Below, one piece after another: positions 30,238-39,174 of a DNA stretch of 64,000 nucleotides. The position numbers and the translations under genes are program-made. A model generated the notes under the pieces. That model was not told where the DNA came from and did no database searches. It saw only the letters and a list, made by a program, of their open reading frames with translations. Source of the stretch: JAEHDI01 sp035455185 (GTDB lineage Bacteria; Acidobacteriota; Terriglobia; Bryobacterales; Bryobacteraceae). The stretch lies in the NCBI GenBank assembly GCA_035455185.1, contig DATIFQ010000388.1:1-64000 (forward strand), given 5' to 3'. Position 1 is the stretch's first letter, and every line of letters starts with the position of its first letter.

Positions 30238-32640
30238 ATGAGTTGGCGAACGGGAATCGTCCTTTTGGCCGCGGTGCCGCTGTTGGCGGGCTTGCGGCCG
30301 CATCCGCGGGTGGAGGTGGATGCAGAGCTCATCGCAAAGGTGCGGGAGTTGAGGAAGGCAGGCGATCTGGCGTGGGCGAGGTTCGACCGCTGGACGAATA
30401 CGAGTCCTGAGAAAGACTCCGACACCAATCGCATCGTCGCGTGCATGTTCCACTACCTGGTCAGCAACGAAGAGGGGAAGTTCAACTGTGCCTGGCAGCC
30501 AGTGCAAAGCAAGGTCTATCGAAACGGGACGGACAGGAGCGGCGGGCTGATGCCGCTGCTCGATCTGTACAACGGTGACAAGCACACGGCGGCTTACCAG
30601 GGCGGTGTGCTCGTGGCGATCATCGCGAGGGTCTACGACTGGGGCTATGGAAGGCTTTCACCCGAGCAGCGACAGGATGTAGTCGAGTGGCTGAACGACG
30701 CCGTTGCGTTTCTGCACCTTAATAACGACGATGGGTTGCTCTATCTGCGCAACGATGGTGCGTCGGTGACACAGGGAGTAGCTGCGGCTACGTATGCGAC
30801 GCTCGGCGAGAACCCCAAGGGCGAACAACTGATGGCGTGGTTCCGCGAACGCTGGCGCGAGACGCTGAAAGGGCTGGACATCATGGGGAAAGGCGGCGCA
30901 ACCGGCGAAGGCAACGCGTACGGCACGTCCCCGACCGGGTCCGGCATCATCACGGCGGCGAACGTTGCTTACACAGCGGCGGGAGAGGACCTCTTTCTAA
31001 GCCACGTGTGGTTCCGGCAACGGCTGCTCTACGATGCGTTCGCGGCGTATCCGGGGACGCTGGGAGGCCCGGGGATGCCGACCGGCGTGCCGCGGGAACC
31101 GATGATCGAGCAGGCGTCCATCGCCGGCGACGGGCGAAGGGCTGTGTCGTGGCACAACCGCGATACTCGACGTAACGGATTAGTGCTGGCACGGCGGTTC
31201 GCCGGGACCGAGGAAGCCGACACGTGGAACTGGGTGTTCCGGCAACCAGAGGTAGACCACCCGACCGACGACTCGCAAGCCGTCTATGAACTGGTGTACT
31301 ACTCGCCGCGGCCGCGGCTGGTGAAACCGAAGCGGCTGTCGTTCTTCGATCCGAGCATGGGGTTTGTGTACATTCGGTCCGACTGGGACTCGCCCGACGC
31401 CACCTGGATCTCGTTCTGGGCCGGCCCGCACATCGACACGCATCAGCACCTCGATCAGGGTACGTTCACGGTGTTCAAACGGCGCGATCTGGCGCCGAAG
31501 ACCGGGCATTACGATTCGGACGTTTTCTACCCGCATCATTTGGCGTACTACATCCGCACCGTGAGCTCGAATGGAATCCTGGTTGGAGACCCGAAGGAGA
31601 TTTTCCGAGGCTTCATCGCGGGGATGGGCTGCGACGAAAACGGAAATACGCTCAGGACGATGACGAAGGCAACGTGGCCGGCCTGCATCCCGAACGACGG
31701 CGGGCAGCGGACGATGGCCCCGCAGAGTCTGGCGGTGGCGAATGCGGCGCAGTTCGAGCGGTACCGTGATATTTTCGACGTCGCCCGAGTGGTGTCATTC
31801 AAAGATGACGGGCGGGCGGTGTTCGTGGTCGCCGACATTACGAACGCTTACAACAACCCGCGTCACACGACTCCGGGAAACCGCCCCAAGGTGAACCGCG
31901 TGTACCGGAGAGTGGTGTACATCCGTGGCCTCGATGTTCTCGCCGTGGCAGACACGGTGGAGTCGACGGAGGCGAAGTTCGAGAAGAAATGGCTGCTGCA
32001 CGCGCTAGAACGTATTGAAATCGGCGGCGAGGTGCAGAAGGTCGGCGATGGTGAGACAGTGCACCAGGAGACGGACGAAGCGAAGATCGTCGTGGACGAC
32101 ACGAGCCCGTCGGATCGGGAACAGACCACCTTTGACTTGAGGAGGGGTTACGCGGCGCTGAACGTTAAAACCCTGTTTCCTGTGAAGTTCCGGTACCGCA
32201 AGGTCGGGGGAAGGGAACCGGCGGAGACCCCGCACGCGGACCTTTATACCCCCGGACGCAACGCGCGGCACTTGCACCGGCACGTGAAAGACTTCTGGGT
32301 CAAAGACTTCAATGAGGGAGTCATTCCGAACCACAAATCAGTCAACTGGGCGCCGGAGCGGCCACTCGAAGCAGCGCAGAGCGAACATGTGCCGGTTTTT
32401 GGTCCAGGATACGGACGATGGCGTCTGGAAGTGGAACCCGACGCGCCCGGCAAGACGGACTATTTCCTGAACATCCTGAAGCCGGCGCTCAATCCGACTG
32501 AAAAAATGCCGAACACGCGACGGATCGAGAGCGACAGCACGTTTGGCGCGGAGATCGTCAAGGATGGGACGAAGTACACGCTGGTGTTCAGCAAGGATGG
32601 GTTGGAAGCGCCGAAGCTGGAGATCCAAGGCGGTAACTAG
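30238..32640 (+). CDS. heparinase II/III-like exported protein
   Basis: 800 residues with a signal peptide (about 1-20). The N-terminal half is mostly alpha-helical (an alpha/alpha toroid, with 'DRSGGLMPLLDLYNGDKHTAAY' and 'GEGNAYGTSPTGSG'). The C-terminal half begins with the family's beta-sandwich block 'FVYIRSDWDSPDATWISF' and 'GPHIDTHQHLDQGTF', where the His residues match the heparinase II/III metal or catalytic site. Such polysaccharide lyases or hydrolases cut uronic-acid glycans, but the family also holds proteins of unknown activity. It converges on the alcohol dehydrogenase gene 18 bases away. Confidence 0.8.
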   Translation: MSWRTGIVLLAAVPLLAGLRPHPRVEVDAELIAKVRELRKAGDLAWARFDRWTNTSPEKDSDTNRIVACMFHYLVSNEEGKFNCAWQPVQSKVYRNGTDRSGGLMPLLDLYNGDKHTAAYQGGVLVAIIARVYDWGYGRLSPEQRQDVVEWLNDAVAFLHLNNDDGLLYLRNDGASVTQGVAAATYATLGENPKGEQLMAWFRERWRETLKGLDIMGKGGATGEGNAYGTSPTGSGIITAANVAYTAAGEDLFLSHVWFRQRLLYDAFAAYPGTLGGPGMPTGVPREPMIEQASIAGDGRRAVSWHNRDTRRNGLVLARRFAGTEEADTWNWVFRQPEVDHPTDDSQAVYELVYYSPRPRLVKPKRLSFFDPSMGFVYIRSDWDSPDATWISFWAGPHIDTHQHLDQGTFTVFKRRDLAPKTGHYDSDVFYPHHLAYYIRTVSSNGILVGDPKEIFRGFIAGMGCDENGNTLRTMTKATWPACIPNDGGQRTMAPQSLAVANAAQFERYRDIFDVARVVSFKDDGRAVFVVADITNAYNNPRHTTPGNRPKVNRVYRRVVYIRGLDVLAVADTVESTEAKFEKKWLLHALERIEIGGEVQKVGDGETVHQETDEAKIVVDDTSPSDREQTTFDLRRGYAALNVKTLFPVKFRYRKVGGREPAETPHADLYTPGRNARHLHRHVKDFWVKDFNEGVIPNHKSVNWAPERPLEAAQSEHVPVFGPGYGRWRLEVEPDAPGKTDYFLNILKPALNPTEKMPNTRRIESDSTFGAEIVKDGTKYTLVFSKDGLEAPKLEIQGGN

Positions 32641-32657
32641 AGGATCGGCTCGCCGGT

Positions 32658-33932
32658 TCAGACGTTTCGAATGAGAGCGAGGTCGCCTGTTTTGGCGGCC
32701 TGAAGCACCGGACCCATGTAGGCGTCGACCATCTCCGGTGTCAGCGGTACCGGCATGTTTTCGAGCTTCATCCTGAGCTGCGGATTTTTTGCGGCGGTGA
32801 GTGCTCGTTCGACATGCGCATCGGTGAAGCCGGGGATCTCGCTGAGCGTCGTGGGCACGCCGATCTTTCTCTCGAACCCGATCAGCGCGTTGGCGACGGC
32901 TTCTCCAAGCACGCGGCCTTCAAGGTTCTCGACGCCCAGCGCTGCGTAACCGAGGTCCCGGCAGATTCCCGCCACCAATTTTAGTGGCTCTTCGACCGCG
33001 GGAGCGAAAAATACCGCGTAGTACGGGTTCAGCATCCCGCATGCCCGGCCATGGCTGAGAATGTCCACCAGCGAGAAGCTGGTCAGGTGCGCACCGTTCG
33101 TGCCGCCGACCATGATGGCGTAGCCGCCGAGATCGGTGGCTAGTCCAAGCGCTTCGCGGCCTTCGCGATCCTCGGAGTGCGTCAGGACCTTCGGCAGGTA
33201 CTCCAGGACAAGACTAATGCCGGCGCGTGCAACTCGTTCCAAGAGCCCGTAGTTCGGCTTCCCGACGGCGCTGAAGAGGACCTCGAGAGAGTGCGCGATG
33301 CCATCGAGTCCTCCGTCAGTCGTCAGCGCGCGCGGCATCCCGGTTGTGACCGCGTAGTCGAAAAGGGCACGGCTCGGCACGATGGCCTCGTCCACGATCA
33401 ATTTCTTCTGGCCAGTGGCGATATCGGTAATGTTCGAGTACTTGGTGAGGTGTGCGCTGGAGCTCGATACGGTCTGCACGGCGACGTGTGGCGTAAGCCG
33501 CCTGCCGGAGGCTACGAGAGTTTTGGAGACGAGACCAGTGCCGAAGTAGTCGTCGATCGAGCCGCCGAGCGCGCGAAGTACCTCCGCGGCCTTTGCCGCA
33601 TCAATCGTACTACCGCCGCCAAAGCTGACGATGACGTCGGGGTCGAGCGCGACAAGTCCTTCGGTGATTCGGGCCAGGTCCTCGCGCGGTGCGTTTGGAG
33701 CGGCGCCGTCCAGCACGCCCGCGACCTCCACACCGGCGGCGCGGAGAGAGTCCAGAATCGTACGTTCGTGACCGGCGGCGCCGGCAAAGGCGTCGCGCAC
33801 GAGAACGGCACGGCGCCCAAGCGACGCAGCCAGACGCCCGGTTTCTGGAAGCACGCCGAATCCGTGGACATAGGCGTCGCCCTTGAACTCATTGATCAAC
33901 TCGTACGCTTCGCGAAATAAGGGCGGAGTCAT
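32658..33932 (-). CDS. iron-containing alcohol dehydrogenase
   Basis: 424 residues from the ATG at 33932, which has AAGGAG about 11 bases upstream inside the end of the previous gene. 'VIVSFGGGSTIDAAKAAEVL' is the nucleotide-binding motif of the family. Metal ligands are in 'DGGLDGIAHSLE' (Asp and His) and 'VDILSHGRACGMLNPYYA' (His). It oxidises or reduces an alcohol, aldehyde or ketone, using NAD(P). It starts 1 base after the stop of the DUF1080 gene, so the two are coupled. Confidence 0.9.
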   Translation of the reverse strand: MTPPLFREAYELINEFKGDAYVHGFGVLPETGRLAASLGRRAVLVRDAFAGAAGHERTILDSLRAAGVEVAGVLDGAAPNAPREDLARITEGLVALDPDVIVSFGGGSTIDAAKAAEVLRALGGSIDDYFGTGLVSKTLVASGRRLTPHVAVQTVSSSSAHLTKYSNITDIATGQKKLIVDEAIVPSRALFDYAVTTGMPRALTTDGGLDGIAHSLEVLFSAVGKPNYGLLERVARAGISLVLEYLPKVLTHSEDREGREALGLATDLGGYAIMVGGTNGAHLTSFSLVDILSHGRACGMLNPYYAVFFAPAVEEPLKLVAGICRDLGYAALGVENLEGRVLGEAVANALIGFERKIGVPTTLSEIPGFTDAHVERALTAAKNPQLRMKLENMPVPLTPEMVDAYMGPVLQAAKTGDLALIRNV

Positions 33933-33933
33933 T

Positions 33934-34581
33934 TTATGGAAGCTCCTTGATTCGAAGATTGCGAAACTCAACCCGGCTGCCGTGGCCGATCAGTATGATA
34001 TGACCCGACGGGCGGGCGAGGCCGGGATGCTTGGCAAGCACCGCAGGCTCGCGCACCATGTCAAGATCGGCGTCGAGAATGACGACGCCGTTGAGCGTGA
34101 CTTTGATGCGTCGGCCGTTCGCCTCGATCTCCTCCTCTTGCCACGCGCCCGGTTTCTTTAGAAAACCGGTGCGTGCGGGAATGACGTCATAGACGGAACC
34201 ATGGTACTGCTCCGGACGGAGCTTCATTGGTCCGTACTTTGGCCCACTCTGGTCAAGGATCTGGATCTCCATTCCTTGGGTGGCGGTATGGCCTTCACGT
34301 GGAGCGCGGATGCCGATGCCGTTATTGGAATCGGGCTCGAGACGGAACTCGAAGCGAAAAACGAAGTTGGCGTATTCCTTTTCGGTCTCGAGTTTCTCAC
34401 CGCCGTCCGCCGGGCAGACCAGGACACCGTCCTCGACAACGAAACCAGGACCCTGCTTGTACATAACGAACCAGCCGTCGAGGTCTTTGCCATTAAACAG
34501 CGGCACGAATCCCTCTACGGCAAAGGCGGCCGCGGCGAGCAGCAGAAGAAGAATGAACCTCACAGCGGATGATTGTGACAC
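33934..34581 (-). CDS. DUF1080 protein (3-keto-disaccharide hydrolase family), exported
   Basis: 215 residues from a GTG at 34581 (a second GTG 6 codons on is equally possible). A signal peptide (FILLLLLAAAAFAVEG) precedes the domain opening 'VPLFNGKDLDGWFVM', the family hallmark. The laminin-G-like jelly-roll runs to the end, with 'FVFRFEFRLEPDSNNGIGI' and 'MEIQILDQSGPKYG'. DUF1080 proteins are lectin-like; some have been shown to hydrolyse 3-keto-glycosides produced by Gfo/Idh oxidoreductases. It is coupled to the Fe-dependent dehydrogenase downstream and divergent to the GH-like gene at 34618. Confidence 0.9.
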   Translation of the reverse strand: MSQSSAVRFILLLLLAAAAFAVEGFVPLFNGKDLDGWFVMYKQGPGFVVEDGVLVCPADGGEKLETEKEYANFVFRFEFRLEPDSNNGIGIRAPREGHTATQGMEIQILDQSGPKYGPMKLRPEQYHGSVYDVIPARTGFLKKPGAWQEEEIEANGRRIKVTLNGVVILDADLDMVREPAVLAKHPGLARPSGHIILIGHGSRVEFRNLRIKELP

Positions 34582-34617
34582 AGATCGGGCGTCGCTTCAT
34601 TAAGTGATAATGGCGGC

Positions 34618-36744
34618 GTGCGACTGTTGATCTGCCTTCTTCTGATGATGGCTCCCGCGATGCGAGCCGGCGTGGACTGGGTCCGAACCGCTAGGGTTTT
34701 CCTGATCGATGGGTACCAGCCGCCCTTCGCCCCCGAACTGGAGTTTGACGCTGAGGCGCTGGCGAAAACGATGACGGAGATGAACGCCAACGTTGTGCGC
34801 ATGTCGACGATGGGGAAGTACGCGCACATCCAGGGCGTACGCTTCACGCCTCACCGAGCGCTCGGCAAGCGAGACCTGCTCCGGGAGATGATCGCGGCAG
34901 CGAAACCGCGGGGCATCCGGGTGATCCCGTACATCTCGACGGGCCACAAGCTTGCGTGGTCGATGGTCACGAAGGAATACCCGGAGTACGGGCACCGGCC
35001 TCGCCCAGGTGGCCAGCCGGACCGGAGCCACATGTTCGTCGGCGAGGACCATGGGACCGTCTGCTGGAATACGCCGTACCGCAAGGCGTTTATGGACATG
35101 GTGGAACACATCGTCCGCGATTACGAGATCGACGGTGTCTACTTCGACACGTGGCGCCCCTTTTATTTCTGGCAGGGGATGCGGCTCTGTTACTGTGACG
35201 GCTGCCGGAACGGGTTCCGGGCGGCATCCGGAAAAGAAATCCCGTACCACGAAAAACGGAGCGGCTACACGAAGGCGGAACTCGAGACGGTCGACCGCTA
35301 CCACGCCTGGTATCGAGAGCGGTTCATCGGAATCTTCGGAGAAGTGTGCCGGCTGGTGAAATCGTACAAAGACATACCGCTGATTTACAACATCAACCAC
35401 GCCAGGCAGATTGCGGAAGAGGACCCGCGGATCATCGGCGCGATGGACGTATTCCTCTATGAGCGCGGGAACTCGCTGCTCGAGCGCGCCGAAGGGGTGA
35501 GCCTCGCCCGGGCGGCGGGGATCGGCGTGTGGCCGTACATCGGGGTCTACAACAACTGGCCGCGAGTCATCTACAACAACGTCGACTACCAGCAGGAGAT
35601 CTACACCACAGCGATGTTCGGCGGCGCACCCATCATCGCTCAGCCCTGGGGCTATGTCGATCACGCGGAGAACCGGAAGTTCGTGAGCGATCCGTTTTTC
35701 GCGTTGAAGGCGCACGAGAAGGAGACCGAGGGTTTCGAGAACGAGCCATACGTGGCGGTGGTGTACGGGCACAAGGACCCGCCCGGATACGCGCGATCGG
35801 ACTGGTTCTGGAAAACGGATGCACGGACCAACACGCTCGGGGCGTTTGCTGCGTGCCTCCACGGCCATGTGCAGGTGTCATCTGTGCCGGAGCAAATCAT
35901 GGATGAACCGGAGAAGCTGGGGCGCTACAAGGTGGTGTACCTCGCCGGCACGCCGCACGTCAGTGCTCGCAGCGCAGCCAACCTGATGCGCTTCGTGGAG
36001 AATGGCGGCGGGCTGGTGGTGAGTTACGGAACATCCCTCTACGGGGCGGAGGGCGTGCGGCAGACGGGGTTCGGGATCGAAGAACTGATCCGCGTGAAGC
36101 CAGCGGCACGCGAAGGGAAGCTCGCGGAGATCCTGGCCAGCTATCAGTCGATGCTGGGCGGGCCGAACGACCTTTACCTCATTGCGCGCACCGGCGCAAT
36201 GGCGGGGAAACTCATCCCGCTTACGTATTTCGAGCCGGTCGAAGTGCTCGATGGCGGCGATGTGGCAATGGATATCGTCACGGGGGACGGACGGCGTAGG
36301 GTCTTGCCCGGCGTGGTGTTGTCGCGCCACGGGAAAGGCAAAGTTGTGTACGGCGCGTCTTCTCTCGAAGGACTCTATGTGCAGGAGAGTCTTCCCGTCC
36401 TGCGCGACTACGTGAACACCCTGATCCGGATGGCGGCTCCCGAGGCGCCGCCCTTCGAGACGGACGCGCCGCCGACCCTCGTCTTCAACCTCACACGGAA
36501 AAACAGCCGCAGGGCACTGCATATCACGAACTGGAGCGTGAGCTCCGAGAGGGGCGGCGGATCGCTGGCGCCGGCCGAAAATGTAAGGGTTCGGCTGCGT
36601 GTGCCCGAAGGGAAGAAAGTGGCAGACGCGGAGGTGTTTGGGGAGAGCGGCCACGCTGGCGCCGTGAAAGGCACCTCGCGCGTGGTCGAGTTGAACTTTC
36701 CGAGGCTGGAGGCGTATCGGGGTGCCGTAGTCGAGTTTCGGTAG
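34618..36744 (+). CDS. putative exported glycoside hydrolase (GH42/GHL6-like TIM barrel with trimerisation domain)
   Basis: 708 residues, GTG start, signal peptide (LLICLLLMMAPAMRA). The first 350 residues read as a TIM barrel: 'ANVVRMSTMGKYAHIQG', 'PRGIRVIPYISTGHKLA', then 'GVYFDTWRPFYFWQGM' with an Asp in a catalytic-type position. The region 'YLAGTPHVSARSAANLMRFVENGGGLVVSYG' matches the glutamine-amidotransferase-like trimerisation domain of GH42 beta-galactosidases, and the end is a beta-sandwich. Similar proteins are annotated as hypothetical glycosyl hydrolase 6 or family-14-like. The catalytic acid pair cannot be assigned with certainty; the substrate is unknown. The next gene starts 16 bases downstream. 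Confidence 0.7.
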   Translation: MRLLICLLLMMAPAMRAGVDWVRTARVFLIDGYQPPFAPELEFDAEALAKTMTEMNANVVRMSTMGKYAHIQGVRFTPHRALGKRDLLREMIAAAKPRGIRVIPYISTGHKLAWSMVTKEYPEYGHRPRPGGQPDRSHMFVGEDHGTVCWNTPYRKAFMDMVEHIVRDYEIDGVYFDTWRPFYFWQGMRLCYCDGCRNGFRAASGKEIPYHEKRSGYTKAELETVDRYHAWYRERFIGIFGEVCRLVKSYKDIPLIYNINHARQIAEEDPRIIGAMDVFLYERGNSLLERAEGVSLARAAGIGVWPYIGVYNNWPRVIYNNVDYQQEIYTTAMFGGAPIIAQPWGYVDHAENRKFVSDPFFALKAHEKETEGFENEPYVAVVYGHKDPPGYARSDWFWKTDARTNTLGAFAACLHGHVQVSSVPEQIMDEPEKLGRYKVVYLAGTPHVSARSAANLMRFVENGGGLVVSYGTSLYGAEGVRQTGFGIEELIRVKPAAREGKLAEILASYQSMLGGPNDLYLIARTGAMAGKLIPLTYFEPVEVLDGGDVAMDIVTGDGRRRVLPGVVLSRHGKGKVVYGASSLEGLYVQESLPVLRDYVNTLIRMAAPEAPPFETDAPPTLVFNLTRKNSRRALHITNWSVSSERGGGSLAPAENVRVRLRVPEGKKVADAEVFGESGHAGAVKGTSRVVELNFPRLEAYRGAVVEFR

Positions 36745-36760
36745 TGTATAGTCTGAAACT

Positions 36761-38179
36761 ATGCCTCATCTCCCAGCGTGTTCCAGGCGGCGTTTTCTGT
36801 TGAGTTTAGGCGGCGCGGGATTACTGTCCGGCCTGCGGGCCGGCGATCGTGTCCGCCCGGCCGGGCCGGGTGCGAAGTGCGTTCCGGTGATCAAGGCTGC
36901 GTTTGTGCGCCGCAAGGAAGACTACGGGATGCTCTGGCCCGGAGCTATCTACGACGGCGCTACGGCGTTGGCGAACTACCGGCGGCAGATCGTGGCAGCA
37001 TCGGAGGAGCTCGGTATCCGGATTGACCTGCGGCCGGAGCCGGTTTATTCCCTCGAAGCGGCGGATGCCTGGGTCGCGGAAGCCCGAGCGCAGAAGGCTG
37101 ACGGCTTGTTCGTCGCGTTGCTCGACCGGCAGCAGCACGCCTGGCCGAGCGCGGAGAAGGCGATTACGAGTGGGATTCCCTCGGTGATCTTCTCCCCGAT
37201 CGGGGCAGCATTCACGACAAACACGGGGCCTTTGGCGACGAAGAACGGCGGATTCATCTGCTCCACCGACGATTTCCGGCAGGCGGCCTATGGCCTCAAG
37301 ATGCTGAAGGCTGGCGCGAAGCTGCGCGAGATGCGATTTATCGTGCTGGCTGGGAATGAGCGAAGGGACGAGAAGGTCGCAGATTTCGGCACGAAATTGC
37401 GATACCTCCCGGCACGGACTTTCCTCGAGGAGTACAACAGCACGCCAGTGACCGATGAGGTGAGGAAGATCGCCGCGGCGTACATCCAGAATGCCACGGC
37501 GGTGAAGGGGCCCACCGAGGAGGATGTCTGGAATGGTGTAAAAAGCTACGTTGTGGCGCGAAACATCCTGATGCGCGAGGAAGGCGACGGCATCACGATG
37601 GACTGCCTCGGGGCGTTAGGCAAGACGAAAGTCAGCCTGCCGTGCATCTCGTGGTCGTCGATGCTCGATGACGGGATTCCGGCCGCCTGCGAGGCCGATA
37701 TCGGAGCGGCAGTCACACACGCACTCGTGCAGTATCTCTTCGACAGGCCTGGCTTTCAGCAGGATCCCGTGCCCGAAACAGCGAAGGACTGTCTCATCGG
37801 CGCGCACTGCACCTGCCCGACCCGCCTGCGAGGCTGGTCGCAGCCACCCGAGCCCTACTTCCTCTCGTATCACCACGGCAAGCGTGATGCAGTGCCGGTT
37901 CCGAGGTGGAACATTGGGGAGAGAATCACAGTGGCCGACGTACTCCTCCGCGACCGGGAGAACCCGAAACCACAAATGGTCATCTCCGTCGGCAAAGTGG
38001 TCGAAAACGTCTCTGTTCCCCCGGCGGGCGGTTGCGTGGTTTCGGTGATGGTGGAACTCGACGGTTCGCCGGAGCTTTTGGACTACCCCGGCTTTCACCA
38101 GCTCTTCTTCTACGGAGACTTCAGGCGCGAGTTGCACCAATACTGCCGGCTGTTCGGCATTCAGCCTATCTTGGCGTGA
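36761..38179 (+). CDS. Tat-exported L-fucose/L-arabinose isomerase-like protein
   Basis: 472 residues with a Tat signal (SRRRFLLSLGGAG). The rest looks like a Rossmann-type repeat protein: 'NYRRQIVAASEELGIRID', 'AQKADGLFVALLDRQQHAW', 'DGITMDCLGALGK', then 'CEADIGAAVTHALVQYLF', which is the pattern of the L-fucose isomerase fold (the C-E-x-D with metal ligands). Such proteins in Acidobacteria and Planctomycetes are labelled sugar isomerases, but export makes classical isomerase action less certain. It follows the GH-like gene by 16 bases and is presumably in one operon. Confidence 0.6.
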   Translation: MPHLPACSRRRFLLSLGGAGLLSGLRAGDRVRPAGPGAKCVPVIKAAFVRRKEDYGMLWPGAIYDGATALANYRRQIVAASEELGIRIDLRPEPVYSLEAADAWVAEARAQKADGLFVALLDRQQHAWPSAEKAITSGIPSVIFSPIGAAFTTNTGPLATKNGGFICSTDDFRQAAYGLKMLKAGAKLREMRFIVLAGNERRDEKVADFGTKLRYLPARTFLEEYNSTPVTDEVRKIAAAYIQNATAVKGPTEEDVWNGVKSYVVARNILMREEGDGITMDCLGALGKTKVSLPCISWSSMLDDGIPAACEADIGAAVTHALVQYLFDRPGFQQDPVPETAKDCLIGAHCTCPTRLRGWSQPPEPYFLSYHHGKRDAVPVPRWNIGERITVADVLLRDRENPKPQMVISVGKVVENVSVPPAGGCVVSVMVELDGSPELLDYPGFHQLFFYGDFRRELHQYCRLFGIQPILA

Positions 38180-38203
38180 AAGCGGGCTTGACGGCTGCTG
38201 CGC

Positions 38204-39100
38204 CTACGCAGCTCCAAACCGTCGCACAAACTCGGCGTTCTCCCCAGGCTGGTCGCTGTAACGGTCCCACATCCCGACGATCACGGCATCGGTCTTCTTG
38301 ATTCCGTTGAAGGCATTGCGGAAGGCCTGCTCGATCCACTGCGGGTGCTCCGACAGGCGGCCGGCGGCGAGAATCTTGAAAGCCAGGCAGGGCTTCTTCG
38401 TCTGCTGAACCATCCGGTACATCCGCGGCGGATCGTTCGGCAGATACACTTCGCCCACAGGGATTGGCGCCTGCCCGAGCAGTTTCTCGAGCTCCTCTTT
38501 TGTGCGGTGCCGTTCGTAAACGCAGGTCATGTAGTAGTCGAAGTCCCAGCCCTTCGATTCCACTGTGTCCACCACCGCGGGCATGTGGGTGGAGATTCCG
38601 ACCAGCATGCCGGAGTCGCGGACCATCTTGAGGTAGTCCTGAATCTGGTCGATCTTGCCCTGCTTGAACAGTCGGTCCGTGACCTCGCCGTGATGCGCAA
38701 TGCCAATGCAGCCGCCGCGCGCGAGCGTTTTCACCACTTCGGGCTCGCTGTGCTCGAGGGCGAGAAAGTGCATCTTGCCGCCGCTGTCCACGTAATGGCG
38801 GTAGTTCTCAAGGTTCCCTTTGCCTGCCTGCCAGCAATTGATCCCTACTTCCTCGCAACGGCGCAGCGTCTTCAGAATCTGCTCCGGCGTATAGTACTTC
38901 TTCATCTCGTAATTGACGAAGACCGACAAGTGCGATCCGCCGTTGAACACGTTGGCGCCGCAGATGAGGCGCGAAATCGAGTAGCACCCGAGCTGGACCT
39001 GTGGCAGCTTCTGTCTCTCCGCCGGCTGGGCGGCTTGCGGGGCCGCCGCGCTGATCGAGACCGCACCCGCGGCCTTCAGGAAGTCACGTCGCGAGTTCAT
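38204..39100 (-). CDS. Tat-exported TIM-barrel protein of unknown function (aldo/keto reductase-like)
   Basis: 298 residues from the ATG at 39100 (GGGGGTG upstream), with a Tat signal (NSRRDFLKAAGAVSISAAA). The body has a repeated beta-alpha pattern: 'TLRRCEEVGINCWQAG', 'KTLARGGCIGIAHHGEV', 'VRDSGMLVGISTHMPAVV' and 'KKPCLAFKILAAGRLSE', in the order of a TIM barrel like those in aldo/keto reductases, but the Asp-Tyr-Lys-His tetrad is not evident. The sequence is conserved-looking and has no frame defect. It converges on the isomerase-like gene and is downstream of the NanE-ROK gene on the same strand. Confidence 0.55.
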   Translation of the reverse strand: MNSRRDFLKAAGAVSISAAAPQAAQPAERQKLPQVQLGCYSISRLICGANVFNGGSHLSVFVNYEMKKYYTPEQILKTLRRCEEVGINCWQAGKGNLENYRHYVDSGGKMHFLALEHSEPEVVKTLARGGCIGIAHHGEVTDRLFKQGKIDQIQDYLKMVRDSGMLVGISTHMPAVVDTVESKGWDFDYYMTCVYERHRTKEELEKLLGQAPIPVGEVYLPNDPPRMYRMVQQTKKPCLAFKILAAGRLSEHPQWIEQAFRNAFNGIKKTDAVIVGMWDRYSDQPGENAEFVRRFGAA

Positions 39101-39174
39101 GCGGTTCACCCCCAAAACAGATATGAGCACCGGGAAGTCCGGGTTTCAACAGTATACATCGCGATCCGGGATGG

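Noticed and set aside
34600..35868. Long open frame antisense to the GH-like gene
   Set aside because: Same reason: no motif, no signal, and full overlap with a recognised exported protein.
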